A stretch of 64,000 bases of DNA from Pisaster brevispinus. Taxonomy: Eukaryota > Echinodermata > Asteroidea > Forcipulatida > Asteriidae. Both the position numbers and the translations under genes were made by a program. This document shows, one piece after another, positions 43,135 to 54,945 of the stretch. The notes below the pieces were generated by a model. That model was not told where the DNA came from and did no database searches. It saw nothing but the letters and a program-made list of their open reading frames with translations. Numbering within the stretch: position 1 is the stretch's first letter; the number at the start of each line of letters is the position of its first letter. The DNA lies in contig JAMKCF010000022.1 in the NCBI GenBank assembly GCA_023634235.1, positions 2,596,541 through 2,660,540 on the forward strand, given 5' to 3'.

Positions 43135-45579
43135 TAATTTTCGGATTATAAACCGCCCGGCATATAAACCGCAATGCTCCAAAATATGAAAAAAAATATT
43201 TAGTGTCAGCGTATAAACCGCGCGGCGTATAAACCGCGGCCAAAATGTTACAAAAAACTAATACACTTATCAATTGTATGACGCACCCTACGACCCCCGG
43301 GGAGGGTACGTCATGTCTGCGTCATGTCTCTCAAAATTATGACCCAAGGGTATGTCAAAATCCAATGATGGTCCGTCAAAAAATCTGCGGGGGTTGCGTC
43401 ATGGTACGTCATGGTCCGTCGATGTCCATTCCGACATCGGTCCAATTTTTCTTTCGATCCAACGCACACACAGCATAGTTAACCCTCGCCGGAGCGTTGT
43501 AGTAACTACACAGCACGCTGGCCCACCATTGAAAAAATCTTCAGGCCACCAAATAACTTTACACCAAAAATGATAGACCCAGGGTTCTGCCCACGGTGGT
43601 CGGTACCGGAAAACCCGCCCGGCACTCATGATTCCCCGCCCACCACTGACGGAATTTTCTCTTTTTCCGCCCACCACAAATTTTCAAATTTTGTGAATTA
43701 ACTTAATTGCAAAATTAAATTCGTGACAAATTATTAATCATTTAACTTAATATGTAGGTTTTTAAAAGAAAATCTACCGGTAAATTCAAGATATCCAGCT
43801 CGTTTTCTGTCAAGAAAGTCCCAAGTCTTGGTATTTTACTAGCTGCGATCTCGTTCATTTCAGTATACGAACGTTAAAAACACACATGCACGTTGTTAGT
43901 CTGGCTCTCTCCTCCATGTCCCTTACTACAAAATGTAGGCGAGTAGGGAAACACACAACTCAATTTTCCAGGGGTTTAAAGACGTGCGGTCGAGTCTAAT
44001 CGCGATCTCCTTCCTGTGAGGGTCCTACTACTTGCCGTCAACTCACCGACTTGCCGTCAACTCGCCGTCAACTCATTTTCGTGCCGTCAACTCATTAAAT
44101 ATACATCAAAAAATTATAAATGGGGCATGGAAGTGTTAAATCTGGGCTAAACTACATATTTCTTATGGTTTTCGGTACAATTTCATTTACAAAAATGACT
44201 TTGTGTTGATAAATAAATAGTATAAACGCAGCAAATATAGCGCCCTCTGATGTCCATCCATAGCTTGATACTTGCATTTCACACCCATACCATGAATGGT
44301 ACAGTCCAAGCTCCGTGAAAAGGAAAGATTGCGGCCAACGGCTAAGCGTTTATACTATTTATTTATCAACACAAAATCGTTTTTGTAAATGAAATTGTAC
44401 TGAAAACCATAAGAAATATGTAGTTTAGCCCAGATTTAACACTTCCATGCCCCATTTATAATTTTTTGATGTATATTTAATGAGTTGACGGCACGAAAAT
44501 GAGTTGACGGCGAGTTGACGGCAAGTCGGCGAGTTGACGGCAAGTAGTAGGACCGTCCTGTGATATATAATACAAAACTGTAACCTCGTACTCATAAACA
44601 CATCGCTCTCGCCGCACAATTTTCCCCAATGTGCATCGTCGACCAAGGGTCCGTCCCGTCAGTGGTGCGTCAATTTCCGCGATTGGTGTGTCAAAAAATC
44701 GTTCCAAAGAGCGTACAAATCCGCGACAGGTGCGTCAAATTTTTGACTCAGGGTGGGTCTTTGTACACGCGAAATCCGACGCACCTAAGGACATTGACGC
44801 ACCTACCCCGGGGGTCATAGGGTGCGTCATACAACTGATAAGTGTATAAACTGCGTTTTGGGTGATTTTTTATCTCATACTATCAGTCCTGAATTATACT
44901 TTTTTCCATCAACACACGTTTTCAAGAATTCGTGATTTGATGATCGGTTGTGTTGACCATAATTTGAACTTCGTTGGCAACAAAATCTTCGTGAATCAAC
45001 GATCGGTCGACAACGCACACCGAGAAATAGTTGAACTTTGCCCTGCATCGCATCGTCCTCTGTTGACAAAATCTGTTCACTCATCTGCCGTGGCGGTGTC
45101 ACGTGCATGTTGAGCTGACGAAACAGCTGATCGGTGGCTGACACGAGTGTAGCCTGAATGTCTGACGTCGGCATATGGAGATCGCTGGGATAAATAGACA
45201 GGGGACCAGTCTAGTCTAACTCGAGTTTCGCTGATTGTTCATTTTCTTCCTCCATGATCTGAGGGGGACTGAACTCTAACAATAGGGCGGTTGATAAACG
45301 TTTTATAAAGGCATAACGGAATACAAATGAGGTGGGATTTTCAACAGGCATTTTCAACAGGATTTTGTCATCACACAGGCATGTTTTGCAGGATTTTATT
45401 TCGTTTAAGAACATTGTTTTTATTTAGAATATTTTACAAACGATCTTTCTTTTAAAAAATTTTGTTTTTTCTCTTCAATATTTATACGTCGGCGTATAAG
45501 CCGCCCGGCGCATAAACCGCAGGAGTACAAAAAAATTTCAAAATCAACGTATAAACCGCGGTTTATAATCCGAAAATTA
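43135..45579. mobile_element. 2.4-kb element with 22-bp perfect TIRs and TA ends (pogo/Tc1-like candidate)
   Basis: The ends taattttcggattataaacc (continuing gc) are perfect inverted repeats beginning and ending in TA. Subterminal blocks of gtataaaccgcgcggcgt are inverted too. Inside are a second inverted repeat (43261-43302 with 44806-44847: atacacttatcaattgtatg...) and a third (44021-44535). 44880-45480 is the only non-repeat interior; a weakly transposase-like peptide (NFVGNKIFVN, plus strand near 44965) is suggestive only. Confidence 0.7.
44021..44535. repeat. Nested 515-bp foldback with gccgtcaactc minirepeats
   Basis: The arms ggtcctactacttgccgtca...gataaataaatagtataaac (44021-44229) and their inverse (44346-44535) are nearly identical apart from a copy-number difference in gccgtcaactc. 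The spacer is about 116 bp. It looks like a later insertion inside 43135-45579. Confidence 0.9.
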
Positions 45580-45869
45580 CGGTATATCTTTATATTATTA
45601 ATTTGAGCAGGGCTTACCAGCTATACCCACCTACAGTATTTGGGGAGCTGAACTCCTCTTATTTAGTGCACAGGCAAAAGTTTGTGTTTTATTTAGACTT
45701 CTTGAGCCCTCTATTTTAATTTGCGATGATTTGCTACAAAAATGTCACATGACTGTTTTCTAAAACATAAAATAAGGGGCCTACTACATACTGTCAACAC
45801 ATCATCAACACACTGTCAACGCGAACAGTTCCGTAAACACGCCATCAACACCTCAATACATTTTAAATC

Positions 45870-46388
45870 GATCTGGCTAGTCGGGTACCCTGCCTACCGC
45901 GTCATCGCGGTGCAAGCGGTAGGTCATGTACAGTGGATTCAACTAACGGCTGTTTATAAAAGCCTGGTTACGGGCGCTGCAGCGAGTGAGCGTGGTATGA
46001 GCCAGGGGGGGTGAGGGCGCCACCTCTTCATACAAAGCCTATCATTGTGCAGACGATTAATGCTTGTTAATTACACGCCTGTTGTAATCTTTAAGCTGGC
46101 AACACAAACAAAACAATTTACGATGTTCTCTAGTGTAAAGATTTGGTGAATTTACAGCATTTAGAGATAAAACATCCTCTAAGAAATTGGACCCGTCCAG
46201 GCAGTCTCAATGGCCGCGTCAGTAGCGTATTCAAATCTTTTACCATACTGTGCATAGGGAATGTTTACTGCGCGTCGTTGCAGTGCCGGAAACCAGGTCT
46301 TATAAACAGCCGTTGATTGAATCCACTGTACATGATCTACTGCTTGCACCGCAACGACGTGGTAGGCAGGGCACCCGACTAGCCAGAT
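45870..46388. repeat. Foldback element, 519 bp
   Basis: atctggctagtcgggtaccc...taaaagcctggttacgg at the left inverts to ...ggtcttataaacagccgttg...gcacccgactagccagat at the right. Arms about 120 bp with several substitutions. Open frames in both arms (PAYRVIAVQAVGHVQWIQ-like) mirror each other and are not evidence of a gene. Confidence 0.85.
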
Positions 46389-46494
46389 GAGAGATGGCTG
46401 TGTTGTGACGGATGATCTCTCCAAGTGCGACTTTAAAAATCATCGGTTTGGAGCACAGAAAATGATCATGAGTACAATTTCATGCCAGATGTTG

Positions 46495-46697
46495 CATCTT
46501 ATACATATCCAGAAGCCAGTAGGCGGTTTTCAAGCTATTTCGTTGGGTCTTTTTGTCACTTTGAGGGCATTTTTGTGGCTGGGTGTGGTGAGAATCATCT
46601 TATACATATCCAGAAGCCAGTAGGCGGTTTTCAAGCTATTTCGTTGGGTCTTTTTGTCACTTTGAGGGCATTTTTGTGGCTGGGTGTGGTGAGAATC
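46495..46697. repeat. Perfect 101-bp tandem duplication
   Basis: Bases 46495-46595 and 46596-46696 appear identical (catcttatacatatccagaa ... ggtgtggtgagaat). Two long open frames here come only from the duplication. Confidence 0.95.
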
Positions 46698-46811
46698 ATT
46701 GCAAATTAGGGTCAGAAACGATTATTATACAATGTTTCGCTGGGGCGCTAGTACGACCGAAGATGTCAAATTTCGAGAAAAAGGAGTACAGCGCCCGAGT
46801 TACTGGGTTTA

Positions 46812-47124
46812 GGCTAAAGGAGAATTTTCATTGGTTTGAAGTTACATTTGAATTATGAAAATGGAGTTTTTTTCACGTGAAATTTTTTTCTTCTAAGCAG
46901 CATAGCCGTTGGCCGCCATATTGCCTTCTCACGGAGCTTGGACTGAAAAGAGTGCCATCCATAAGCCAGTCATCTGCAGCAAGGCGCCCTCTGTTGTCCA
47001 TATTGTACAAGCTCCATGAGAAGGCAAGATGGCGTCCAAGGGCTACACTGTTAAGCGAAAAAAAATTCGCGTAAAAACTCGAAATGAAATGTAACCTCAA
47101 ACCAATGGAAATTCTCCTTTAGCC
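46812..47124. mobile_element. MITE, 313 bp, long TIRs
   Basis: The ends ggctaaaggagaattttcat...tggtttgaagttaca and the inverse at 47085-47124 match with few changes. The interior has gccgccatattgccttctca...gagcttgga against its inverse ...caagctccatgagaaggcaa, so nearly the whole element folds back. Confidence 0.85.
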
Positions 47125-47215
47125 ATACTTTACAATTCTATGCCTCTTTCGTCGATTTAAAATGTATATTGGAGTTGTTGATGGTGTGTTGACGGTACGG
47201 TTTGTGCTAACGGTG

Positions 47216-48134
47216 CAGGCCTCAAACCTCGTGTCCAAAAGGGCACGGCAATAATTGCCGTGCTTTTTCTCGAATTTGAAGGGCATCGCAACAATTTCTT
47301 AAGTGTAAAAAGGGCAACACTACATTTTCGGCGAATTTGGCGAAAACACTCCCTAAAACAACAAAACAAGAAGAAACAAATCTTACATTATACAGTACTA
47401 AAATAATCTTTCTGTCAATCCAAGGTATCCTAATCGGTGTAATTTTTGTAAAATAAAGCCTACACGTTGTGTAGTTTTTGTGTACAAGCTAACATTTTCC
47501 AGGAGCTGTGCTTCACAGACCATGCTGACGGCGGCTTTTGCTTGTGTACATGTACCAGCGACGACGCTCTGCTGAGTGCCAATTTTGGTGCGCACACCAG
47601 CGATGGTGATTATTGCAGTTCCGGGGAAACACCTTTTTTCCCAAGCATGCGCAGACACATAAAGTCTTTGGTCGAGGCGTTAGTTGTATCTGTCGCGTAA
47701 TGATTGTGATTTTTGCTAATAGAGGGCGTTTATTATCATTCTACCGCATTGTTCTGTAAAGCCCTCTGGCGTTCAATGTTTCTTGCCTTTATTGTAGAAT
47801 GCAAAGTAACAAGATAACAAAGACTACGCACCTGTAAATGTAATTTGGAACGATGTGACTGCATGTGTTGTGTAAATTGTGATCGCAATGTGTTCTGTGT
47901 TTTGCGGAACTTTCGAGTGAATTTCTCGACAATCTGAACCCTATAAAAGTGTAAACAGACTACCAGACATTTAGTATGCATCTTACAATTTTACTAAGGG
48001 CCACCCACGGCAGTTGAAAACGAAGGGCACGGCAACAAATTGCCGTGAATTGGCTTTGATTTCGAGGGCATCGGGCAATGGCATAGGGCACCGACGGCAA
48101 TTGCCGTAGGTGCCATCGGTAATTTGGAGGCCTG
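47216..48134. mobile_element. 919-bp transposon-like element with 6-bp target duplication
   Basis: Bounded by caggcctcaaa and the inverse tttggaggcctg; flanked directly by acggtg (47210-47215) and acggtg (48135-48140). Subterminal sequence is full of short palindromes such as ggcaataattgcc, ggcaacaaattgcc and cggcaattgccg. No transposase recognised. The short TIR and 5-8-bp-class duplication would fit a hAT-like non-autonomous element (inference). Confidence 0.6.
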
Positions 48135-48284
48135 ACGGTGTGTTTACAATAATTAGTAGGACTGTCATTGAGCATTGCGCTGGTCCAGAAAATATTTTGC
48201 AAAAAATTGATAAATTCTCACCGTTTTTCAGAATCCTCGCCTTCCAGTAACAAATATGGCTGCTCTAGTGGGTAATCAGTGGTA

Positions 48285-48525
48285 ATGTGTGCACAACGCT
48301 GGTTCACAATAACCAGCGGTACATGTACATGTACATGTGCTTATAATACATGAACCGTTGGTTATTACTGTGAACCAGTGTTGCGCATAGCATATCAGTT
48401 TGGTCTCTCCAACACACATGCCGTATGCTGGTAATCGATGGTATGCTGCATGTAACGCTGGTCACGATAACCAACGGTACATGTTTTTATACATAAACTG
48501 TTGGTTACCATGACCACATAGTTAA
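48285..48525. repeat. Pair of hairpins with acatgtacatgt loop
   Basis: acgctggttcacaataacca...tggttattactgtgaaccag and, downstream, acgctggtcacgataaccaa...ttggttaccatgacca form two related hairpins. They sit beside the retroelement remnant. Confidence 0.7.
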
Positions 48526-49930
48526 TGGGAGTTTGCTTTCAATTATTCTATGTTCAGCAACCAGAATAGCAACTCTTCCTGTGCTTGAGCTTAAAGCAAG
48601 GCATTGGAATTCCAGCAGAAAGAGAAATGTCGGATAGTTTGTTTGTTTGAATTCTCTTGGTCATAATTCTAGTCAGAGTCCCAACTGCTAAATATGTGGA
48701 GATAATCTTTCCAGCCACACTGGCTAGTGTTCTAACATTGACCCTGTTTGTAGGACTTAAACCATTAGTTCTATTGTGGTCAGTATGCCCTGTTATATCA
48801 TCTTATATAGCCACGGCTCTTCTTTCTGGCAAAACCAAGAACCTTAATTAATGGCAAATTCTGACCACTCTGTCTCTGAGACGGGATTCTACATGCTTTT
48901 CCGCACATTAGGTACAAAACCTACTTTAACTAAGTCAGTTTTGACTTTGGCTCTGTGTTTGCCAGCTTTCTGAATGCTGTCTTTGTATCCCAAATCATCC
49001 TCAAGAAAAACTGCTTTCCTTTTTGCCTTCACTACGCCATTTCTGCTCGAGGGCTCTTACTACCTAAGTGAATACATAAGGAGTGGTTGATAAACCGCAT
49101 GGGAGCACCTTGAACTCAAAGAATGAAGACACACTTTTGTAGGTCCAACTAAAACCTAAATACTGTTGGTATTCAGGGAGTATACTGTAATGGCGGTATC
49201 CTGATTTCAAATCAAAGTAAAATATGAATGAACCCATGAGGTCTTAAAAGCAGAAAATGATGTATGTGGATCTTCGTACTTGACCGACTACTTCCACAAC
49301 AATTTATTGATATTTCTCAGATCTAAAATCAAGTGTCGCTTTCCTATTTTGGCTTGTTTCTCTATACTGATTTTTCTCGACGAATGACTCATTTAATAGC
49401 TTGATCGCATCACATATGTGAAAACATATGAGAATGAATTTTCCCTGTACTTTCCTCAAATTGTCAGTAAATTGCTCATCAAAAATAGTATCGACATGAA
49501 CTCAAGGTTTTGGCTTAACTTTGTTTACTGATCCCTTTGGCAGTGACATCTTGGCCTAATTGCCTTGTCGCTTTCCAATGTAGGGGCAAGTTTTCTCTCA
49601 GTGTTCTTGGCCTCTACAAGCGTAGCAAGTGTCCCGCACTGTAGGGTATCATTGGCCACGAAAAAGCTGGTGCTGACTCAGATAAGTAGCAAGAGAGGGA
49701 GCTAGAGCGGTAACCATGGCCTTGTTGTAGGTTCCCTTGATTTTCTTGGTTGCGCTGATCTTATTCATGGCTTTGAGCTTTCGTGCTGCCCTCCCTTTTA
49801 GCCCATGCGATTCTCTTTTCAGCATCGGAGTCGTATGCCAACTCGTTGGTTTCATACTCTCCAACTGATTCTCAGCCTGACGGACTGGTATTGGCAAGCC
49901 TGATAAATTTTTGACAAAGTTCCAGTAGCT
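48500..49930 (-). pseudogene. Decayed DIRS-like (tyrosine-recombinase type) retroelement pol remnant
   Basis: Minus-strand translations in several frames give, in order, a CX2CX4HX4C zinc-knuckle-like motif (CYACRGQEH, ~49590-49630), an RT motif-A block with FDLKSGYRHY (~49190-49220), LPCGLSTTPYVFT (~49090-49130), a degraded catalytic block FLEDDLG (~49010), and an RNase-H-side block RTLASVAGKIIS (~48690-48750). Stops and frameshifts separate them, so it is dead. The FDLKSGY...QQYLGFSW...LPxGLS pattern is known from DIRS-type RTs. No recombinase or terminal repeats located. It lies about 1.4 kb upstream of COX6B1. Confidence 0.75.
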
Positions 49931-49934
49931 ATTT

Positions 49935-51305
49935 TTGTTTTAAGTCAGTCTATTTATGCCTTGACTTCTGGAGACTGATTGATGTGCTCTTCTTAAGCTA
50001 ACTGGTCAAGGGTGGTCTGGTTGATGTTGTGTTGTTGTTTGGGCCCCTCCCCTTTCCACTTTATTTTTGAACTAGTGGCCAACTTTAAATTTTGCTTGCT
50101 GAAATTGAGGCTAGCTTTTCATCCACAAAACAATTTCTGAGTAAAATATACTAAGGGTTCATGGACACCCTCTTTAGTAGCTGGAGTTGATATGGTTGGT
50201 TGATATTATTTGGTCGTAAAAGTGTGGGATGCGATAGTGAGCTCAAAAGTGTGTTGTAGCTGCTGCTGGCAAGTGAATAAGTTAAACCTTTGCTTCGAGT
50301 AAACCTTTGCTCCGAGTATCACACCCAATCCCATTTTAAATTTCCTGCTAAAACACTGAATAAGACCCCTTGGCACTCATCCGAATAAAGCAATATTTTG
50401 GAGTGCATTATAAGATGATCATGAATGCAATTTAAAAAAAATTAAATGACTGGTATTTCATCTTTGACATAAAGAGAAGCCCAGCAGGTGATTTCCCAAC
50501 TATTTTGTCTTGTCTTTTTGAGGTTGTTAGGAAAAATGACCTTCAAAGTCTTAACTTGAAAAAAAGAGGAGTACAGTGCCCCAGTTCCTTCTGTATAGTT
50601 TAGCCTCCTGACGGTTGCAGACCGGACAGGTACAAAGCAAGTAAGTCTCATAAGAAGTGAGCACATATCCATTTTTGCCAGTTTACCACTCTAAAAAATC
50701 ATAACACACATTCTAAGAACACAGACTTGATCTCACTGTGTAGTGAATCAATACAGAACACTTACATGTATTTAAAACATCATCGAGAAAATACTTCGCA
50801 GACAAGTTCCGACAAGACTGACCGAGTTGTCCATGATCTGTGAAGGCTTTACATTCTAAATTTGAAAGTCCCCAAAACAAGGTCTCGACCAATCAATGTA
50901 AACTTTGCTGTTCCAGCTTGTGGACTATTTCACTTGTGTGTTCTTGCGTGTGTGCGTGCATGCTGATACCAATGTGTGTACCAATTATTGGTTTGCACAA
51001 TAGGCAGATTAAGCTGCTCATTTAGCGGATTTTGAGCTTTCGGCATTCCCAGAATGCGCGCTCAATCTTCAGATTGTACATTGTAAATAACTGGGAGTGT
51101 GCAAATCCATAAAATGCGGTCAGACCAGACACTATCTAATTCGCAATGACTCATCGCAGCCTTTGGACTGCTGTACCTCTGGTAGACAGTGATGGGTTCA
51201 AGTGAGTTGATGTCATTGCCATCCGTGATCAAAACAGGCTCTAATTCTGTCTTTTTTGAATCGAGGCCTCTCAAACGTGTGTCATTGTTTCCCTCACTGT
51301 TTCAG
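49935..51305. other. COX6B1 upstream region
   Basis: AT-rich DNA before the coding exon. An acceptor (gtttcag, 51299-51305) precedes the ATG exon, so at least one non-coding 5' exon should lie here or further left; I could not place it. Confidence 0.45.
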
Positions 51306-51321
51306 AAACCTCAATAGCACC

Positions 51322-51522
51322 ATGGGTGATGACCACGTAAAGACAGCTCTGGAGAACTACACCACTGCCCCCTTTGACGCTCGATTTCCGAACACAAACC
51401 AGACCAAGAACTGCTGGCAGAATTATGTTGATTTCCACCGATGCCAAAAGCTGAAGGGAGAAGACTATGAGCCGTGTGAGTGGTTCAAGAAGGTGTACAA
51501 GTCCATGTGTCCATTTTCCTGG
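51322..51522 (+). CDS. COX6B1: COX6B1 coding exon 1
   Basis: The ATG at 51322 sits 16 bases into an exon whose acceptor ag is at 51304-51305. It ends ...CPFSW with donor tgg|gtaagt at 51523, phase 0. Contains all four cysteines of the twin CX9C/CX10C fold. Confidence 0.97.
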
Positions 51523-52835
51523 GTAAGTTGTCTTCAACAAGATTGTTATGCTCCCTTTAGACTCCCAAAATTAAATATGTATTCATGAACAAAGAATACA
51601 TCCTTTTGATAAAATACTTGAATTCTGGTGGCATACATTTTTTAACATTATTCCCCAAAAATGTTTAAGGTCGGCTGGTTTTTGAATGGTCAAGCCTGTT
51701 GCATGCTTAATGTGAAAGCAAAAGCGAAGCGAATTTTCTTGCATCACATTTTGAAAACATCACGTACTGATTATTGCGTGAAGTATAAACTGGGCAGCAG
51801 TCGGGTTACAGGAAGCACACTTTTTTTTTTAAGAGCTAGTGTATGCATTTCTTTGAAAAAAAAAAATATATATTTTTCTTGTTTTTGTTTTCAGTCGACG
51901 TTACTGGAAAATTTTGATATCTGAGCCAAACCTATAGATGTGTACATAAATAAGTCTAGCAACAGACTTTGCTCAAATCTAATAAACTGAGTTTTTCATA
52001 AGCCAGACCTACAGCATGAGGCCATGAATTGGTACTAAAAGCAAATTGCTTGTATCATCAAAGGCACAACTCCATCACAACAACCAGAAAAAAGGCCTGC
52101 TGCCATCTTTATAGGCAAATCATGTGGGTGGGTGGGTGGCTAGGTATACACATTCAAACCAGGGACCTATAACAATGGCGGACAATAGGGTCCCCAGTTG
52201 GGTGAAGGTTCCCAGTTGGAAAGTGTGTACAAAACCAGTGGGAGCTGTTGCCAAAAAGTTAAACAAAAGAGGAGGTCCCGGACTGACGGTGTTAACAGAT
52301 TTGTGGGGGCTTACAGGAGCACCCTTGTGGGGTATTTTCAACAATGGAACAATGGACCCCACAAGAGAACACTTTTTCTTCAACCTGGACCCCACAAGAG
52401 AATTCTTTAGAAAAGGGAATAATAGAACAACAATAGCAGGACCTCACAAACCCGATCCAAAAGGTTGGGTGTGTGTGTGTGTCCGATATGGTTAGTTGCA
52501 CCCACATGCTCACAGATGAGATTGGCTGTAGCTGGTCATCGAGTCCTACCCCAAGAGTTTAACCTCTGACACATCATCTCTCACATGATGATAAACACTT
52601 GCTACGCCAAAGGTTTTCCTGTACACTCCCCTGGAACTTCTAGGACGATAATACATTTCTTAGGGTGTACATACACTATAGGTTTGTACATGGCCTTGTC
52701 TTTCTTCCCTTAATGGTCAGTTCACTTATCATTTCCACTTACTATTTCCATTTCTTTCCCGTTGCTTTTTCTTAACTTCAGGTGGAGACTTGGGATGACC
52801 AGAGAGAGAGCGGAACATGGGCAACTAAGATTTGA
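51322..52835 (+). CDS. COX6B1: COX6B1, cytochrome c oxidase subunit 6B, complete
   Basis: Two coding exons (51322-51522 and 52782-52835) give 84 residues (human has 86). Seen: [20 protein letters not shown], then the twin cysteine motifs [11 protein letters not shown] (CX9C) and [12 protein letters not shown] (CX10C), ending [13 protein letters not shown]. These match the family from end to end. Known role: soluble intermembrane-space subunit of complex IV at the dimer interface, folded by the MIA40 disulfide relay, which explains the lack of a cleavable presequence. ATG chosen because MGDD aligns with the family start and follows a 5' UTR splice acceptor. A candidate AATAAA lies at 54086-54091, making a roughly 1.2-kb 3' UTR. 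Confidence 0.97.
51523..52781. other. COX6B1 intron
   Basis: 1.26 kb. An open frame at 52124-52495 with repeated accccacaagagaa phrases looks like repeat sequence, not an exon. Confidence 0.6.
52782..52835 (+). CDS. COX6B1: COX6B1 coding exon 2
   Basis: The acceptor aacttcag ends at 52781; [17 protein letters not shown] then TGA at 52833-52835. Matches human VTDWDEQRAEGTFPGKI. Confidence 0.96.
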   Translation: METWDDQRESGTWATKI

Positions 52836-53936
52836 TGATGGGGAATCTGTTCAGCACCTAGGAGACCTTGGAATCCTACCTGCTGCTAGTTTAGGAAACC
52901 TTATTTTATTCTCAGAAAAAATAGAAGATATTGTTTGTTTGAAAATATCGGGGAACAATCTTTCAGTCGGATAAGCTGCCCCAAAATGACCACTTTTATA
53001 AAGGGGTCATTTTTGGGGCGTCATCATCACTAGTGACAGACACAGAATGGAATGGAAGCAATTGTTTCATGGCAAAATTTTTAATCCATGTTTGTCCCGA
53101 GTGAAAATTAAATTCAGGTGTGAAATTCTTAAAGTTTTACATAAAGACAGTATTGTACAAACAATAATTAAACACATTACAAACACTGTGCATGTTTTTC
53201 TGAATGGAATTTTAATTAATACTTTTAAGTGTTGCAACAGTTTGTGTGAGGCAACTTTAGCATCCATGTTTAATTTTAGTAAAGTGAGAATATTTAACAC
53301 ATTTTGATGAGTGACTGTTGACACAATGATTGGTGGAAAGTCATAGCTCAACATTTTTGATTAACATGAACATTGTCTTTGGAACAAGCCATATGGGAGA
53401 TTTCACAGGTTTTGTTTTGGAACTAACACTTCGCTGGTGTTCATGTTACCTTTGAAAATATCTGATGACCATTACTTCATGTGGTACCTTGTTTGAATTC
53501 CATACTAGTTACACAATTTAGTTAATACCAGGTTTTCTGACACCATCCGATGCATCATTGTCTCCAATCAACAGATCAAGTCATTTATAAACCGGGGGTG
53601 ATTTTCACAATCAATCTACTAGCCCTTCTTGATGTATTGTTACCAAGTTGGATTCAAACCAAGGACCTTGTGAATCAAAGTTAAGGTGTACTACCATCGA
53701 ATCTAACTACCATCGTACTAACTCCGATCTCCCAAAACACCTCCAGGCATTCTGACAAGGAATATTTCTTATAGCAGAAGGTAGTCTTCACTGAAGAGAT
53801 AAGTACAGTATGGCTGGTTGGTGTGGTCCTTTCGTTTTGAATCAAGCTTTGAAAAAACAAGAGAAAGGGACAGGTGGCACGGGGGTTGGTTACATGTCTT
53901 CAATCGATTTAGTTGATTTGTAATTAAGCTTGGGCT

Positions 53937-54061
53937 CCTGGCTTGTTTTCACAAAATGACTAAGATTCAACGAGTTGTCAATATTGCCGTAGTGATTTGT
54001 GTTGCGATGTTACAATTTGCTGAGAAATTAAGATCAATCCTATGTGAAATGGAGCCCAAGT
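53937..54061. mobile_element. MITE family C copy 2
   Basis: ttgttttcacaaaatgacta...agattcaacgagttgtcaat at the left and aaattaagatcaatcctatg...tgaaatggagccc at the right, with internal gtagtgatttgtgttgcgat as in 30517-30668. It lies just before the candidate COX6B1 poly(A) signal. Confidence 0.75.
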
Positions 54062-54085
54062 TCACTACAGATGTCATTTAGATGT

Positions 54086-54091
54086 AATAAA
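54086..54091 (+). terminator. Candidate COX6B1 polyadenylation signal
   Basis: First canonical AATAAA I noticed after the COX6B1 stop; ATTAAA variants at about 53107 and 53166 are alternatives. Confidence 0.35.
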
Positions 54092-54235
54092 GGAGTTTTG
54101 ATTTGACCAGAAAAAGTTTATCGTTTTTGTGAATGTGTTTATTTGTTTGTCATTTTGACCCTGCCATCCTAGAACATGAACAGATTAATTGAAATGCAGA
54201 ATGAAAAAGTTTAAAACTTTAAAAGTCCAGTACTG

Positions 54236-54945
54236 TCATCATATTCGGGCCATTTATTAAGTTGCAGCTTTAGGTTTTAAAATGACGCAATATGTTCTAC
54301 TGATGCCTTTTTATGTCACTTGACCCTAATTTGAGCCTTATTTTGGGAAATATTGGTACTTAAAAAAAAGACTAAAAATTAAAAAAGTCATGAGGGGTAA
54401 GTTCAGCATTTTTATCAAATATGGGCCAAATATTGCAGTAAAATTTGTCACTCTAAAACGTTTCAGTAGGCTCTACTGATGCCTTTTTATCTAACTTGAC
54501 CCAGGATATAAGCTTTATTTTGAGAAATATTGGAACTTGGGGGGGGGGAAGACCAAAAATTGAAACAATCATTAGGGGTAAGTCCAGCATTTTTATCAAA
54601 TGTGGACCAAATACTGCTATAGGATTCTACACTTTAACTGATGCAGAAGGATCTACCTATGTCATTTTATGTAGCTTGACCAAGGATATATGCTGTATCT
54701 TGGGAAATATTGATGCTCAACAAATATGTGAAAAATAGAAAAATCATAGAGGTAAGTCCTACATTTTTATCAAATTTGGGCCTATTTTTCAGTCGCGATT
54801 TTAGGCTTAAAAATGTTGGTGTACTGATGCCTTTTTATGTAACTTGACCCATGATGTAAGCTTCATTTGAGGAAATATTTATTCTATTGAAGAATATGCA
54901 AAACATTGAGCAAGGTGCAGCATTTTTATCAAATTTGTGCAAATT
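54236..54945. repeat. Degenerate tandem repeat, ~178-bp period, four units
   Basis: Markers gatgcctttttatgtaactt (54302, 54478, 54826; degenerate near 54658) and agcatttttatcaaat (54406, 54587, 54759, 54919) recur in the same order. A last fragment lies at 55098-55140, after a block of local repeats around gcatacagaaggcttcatgc (54958-55085). Confidence 0.85.

Noticed and set aside
44862..45113. Transposase gene inside the nested TIR element
   Set aside because: Only a faint resemblance to pogo-like transposases over about ten residues; too weak for a coding call.
45742..46424. Mirror-image ORFs with shared VQAV.HVQWIQ peptides
   Set aside because: They are the two arms of a foldback element, so similarity is structural, not coding.
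52124..52495. 123-codon ORF in the COX6B1 intron
   Set aside because: Built on repeated accccacaagaga phrases; COX6B1 splicing across it is clear from homology.
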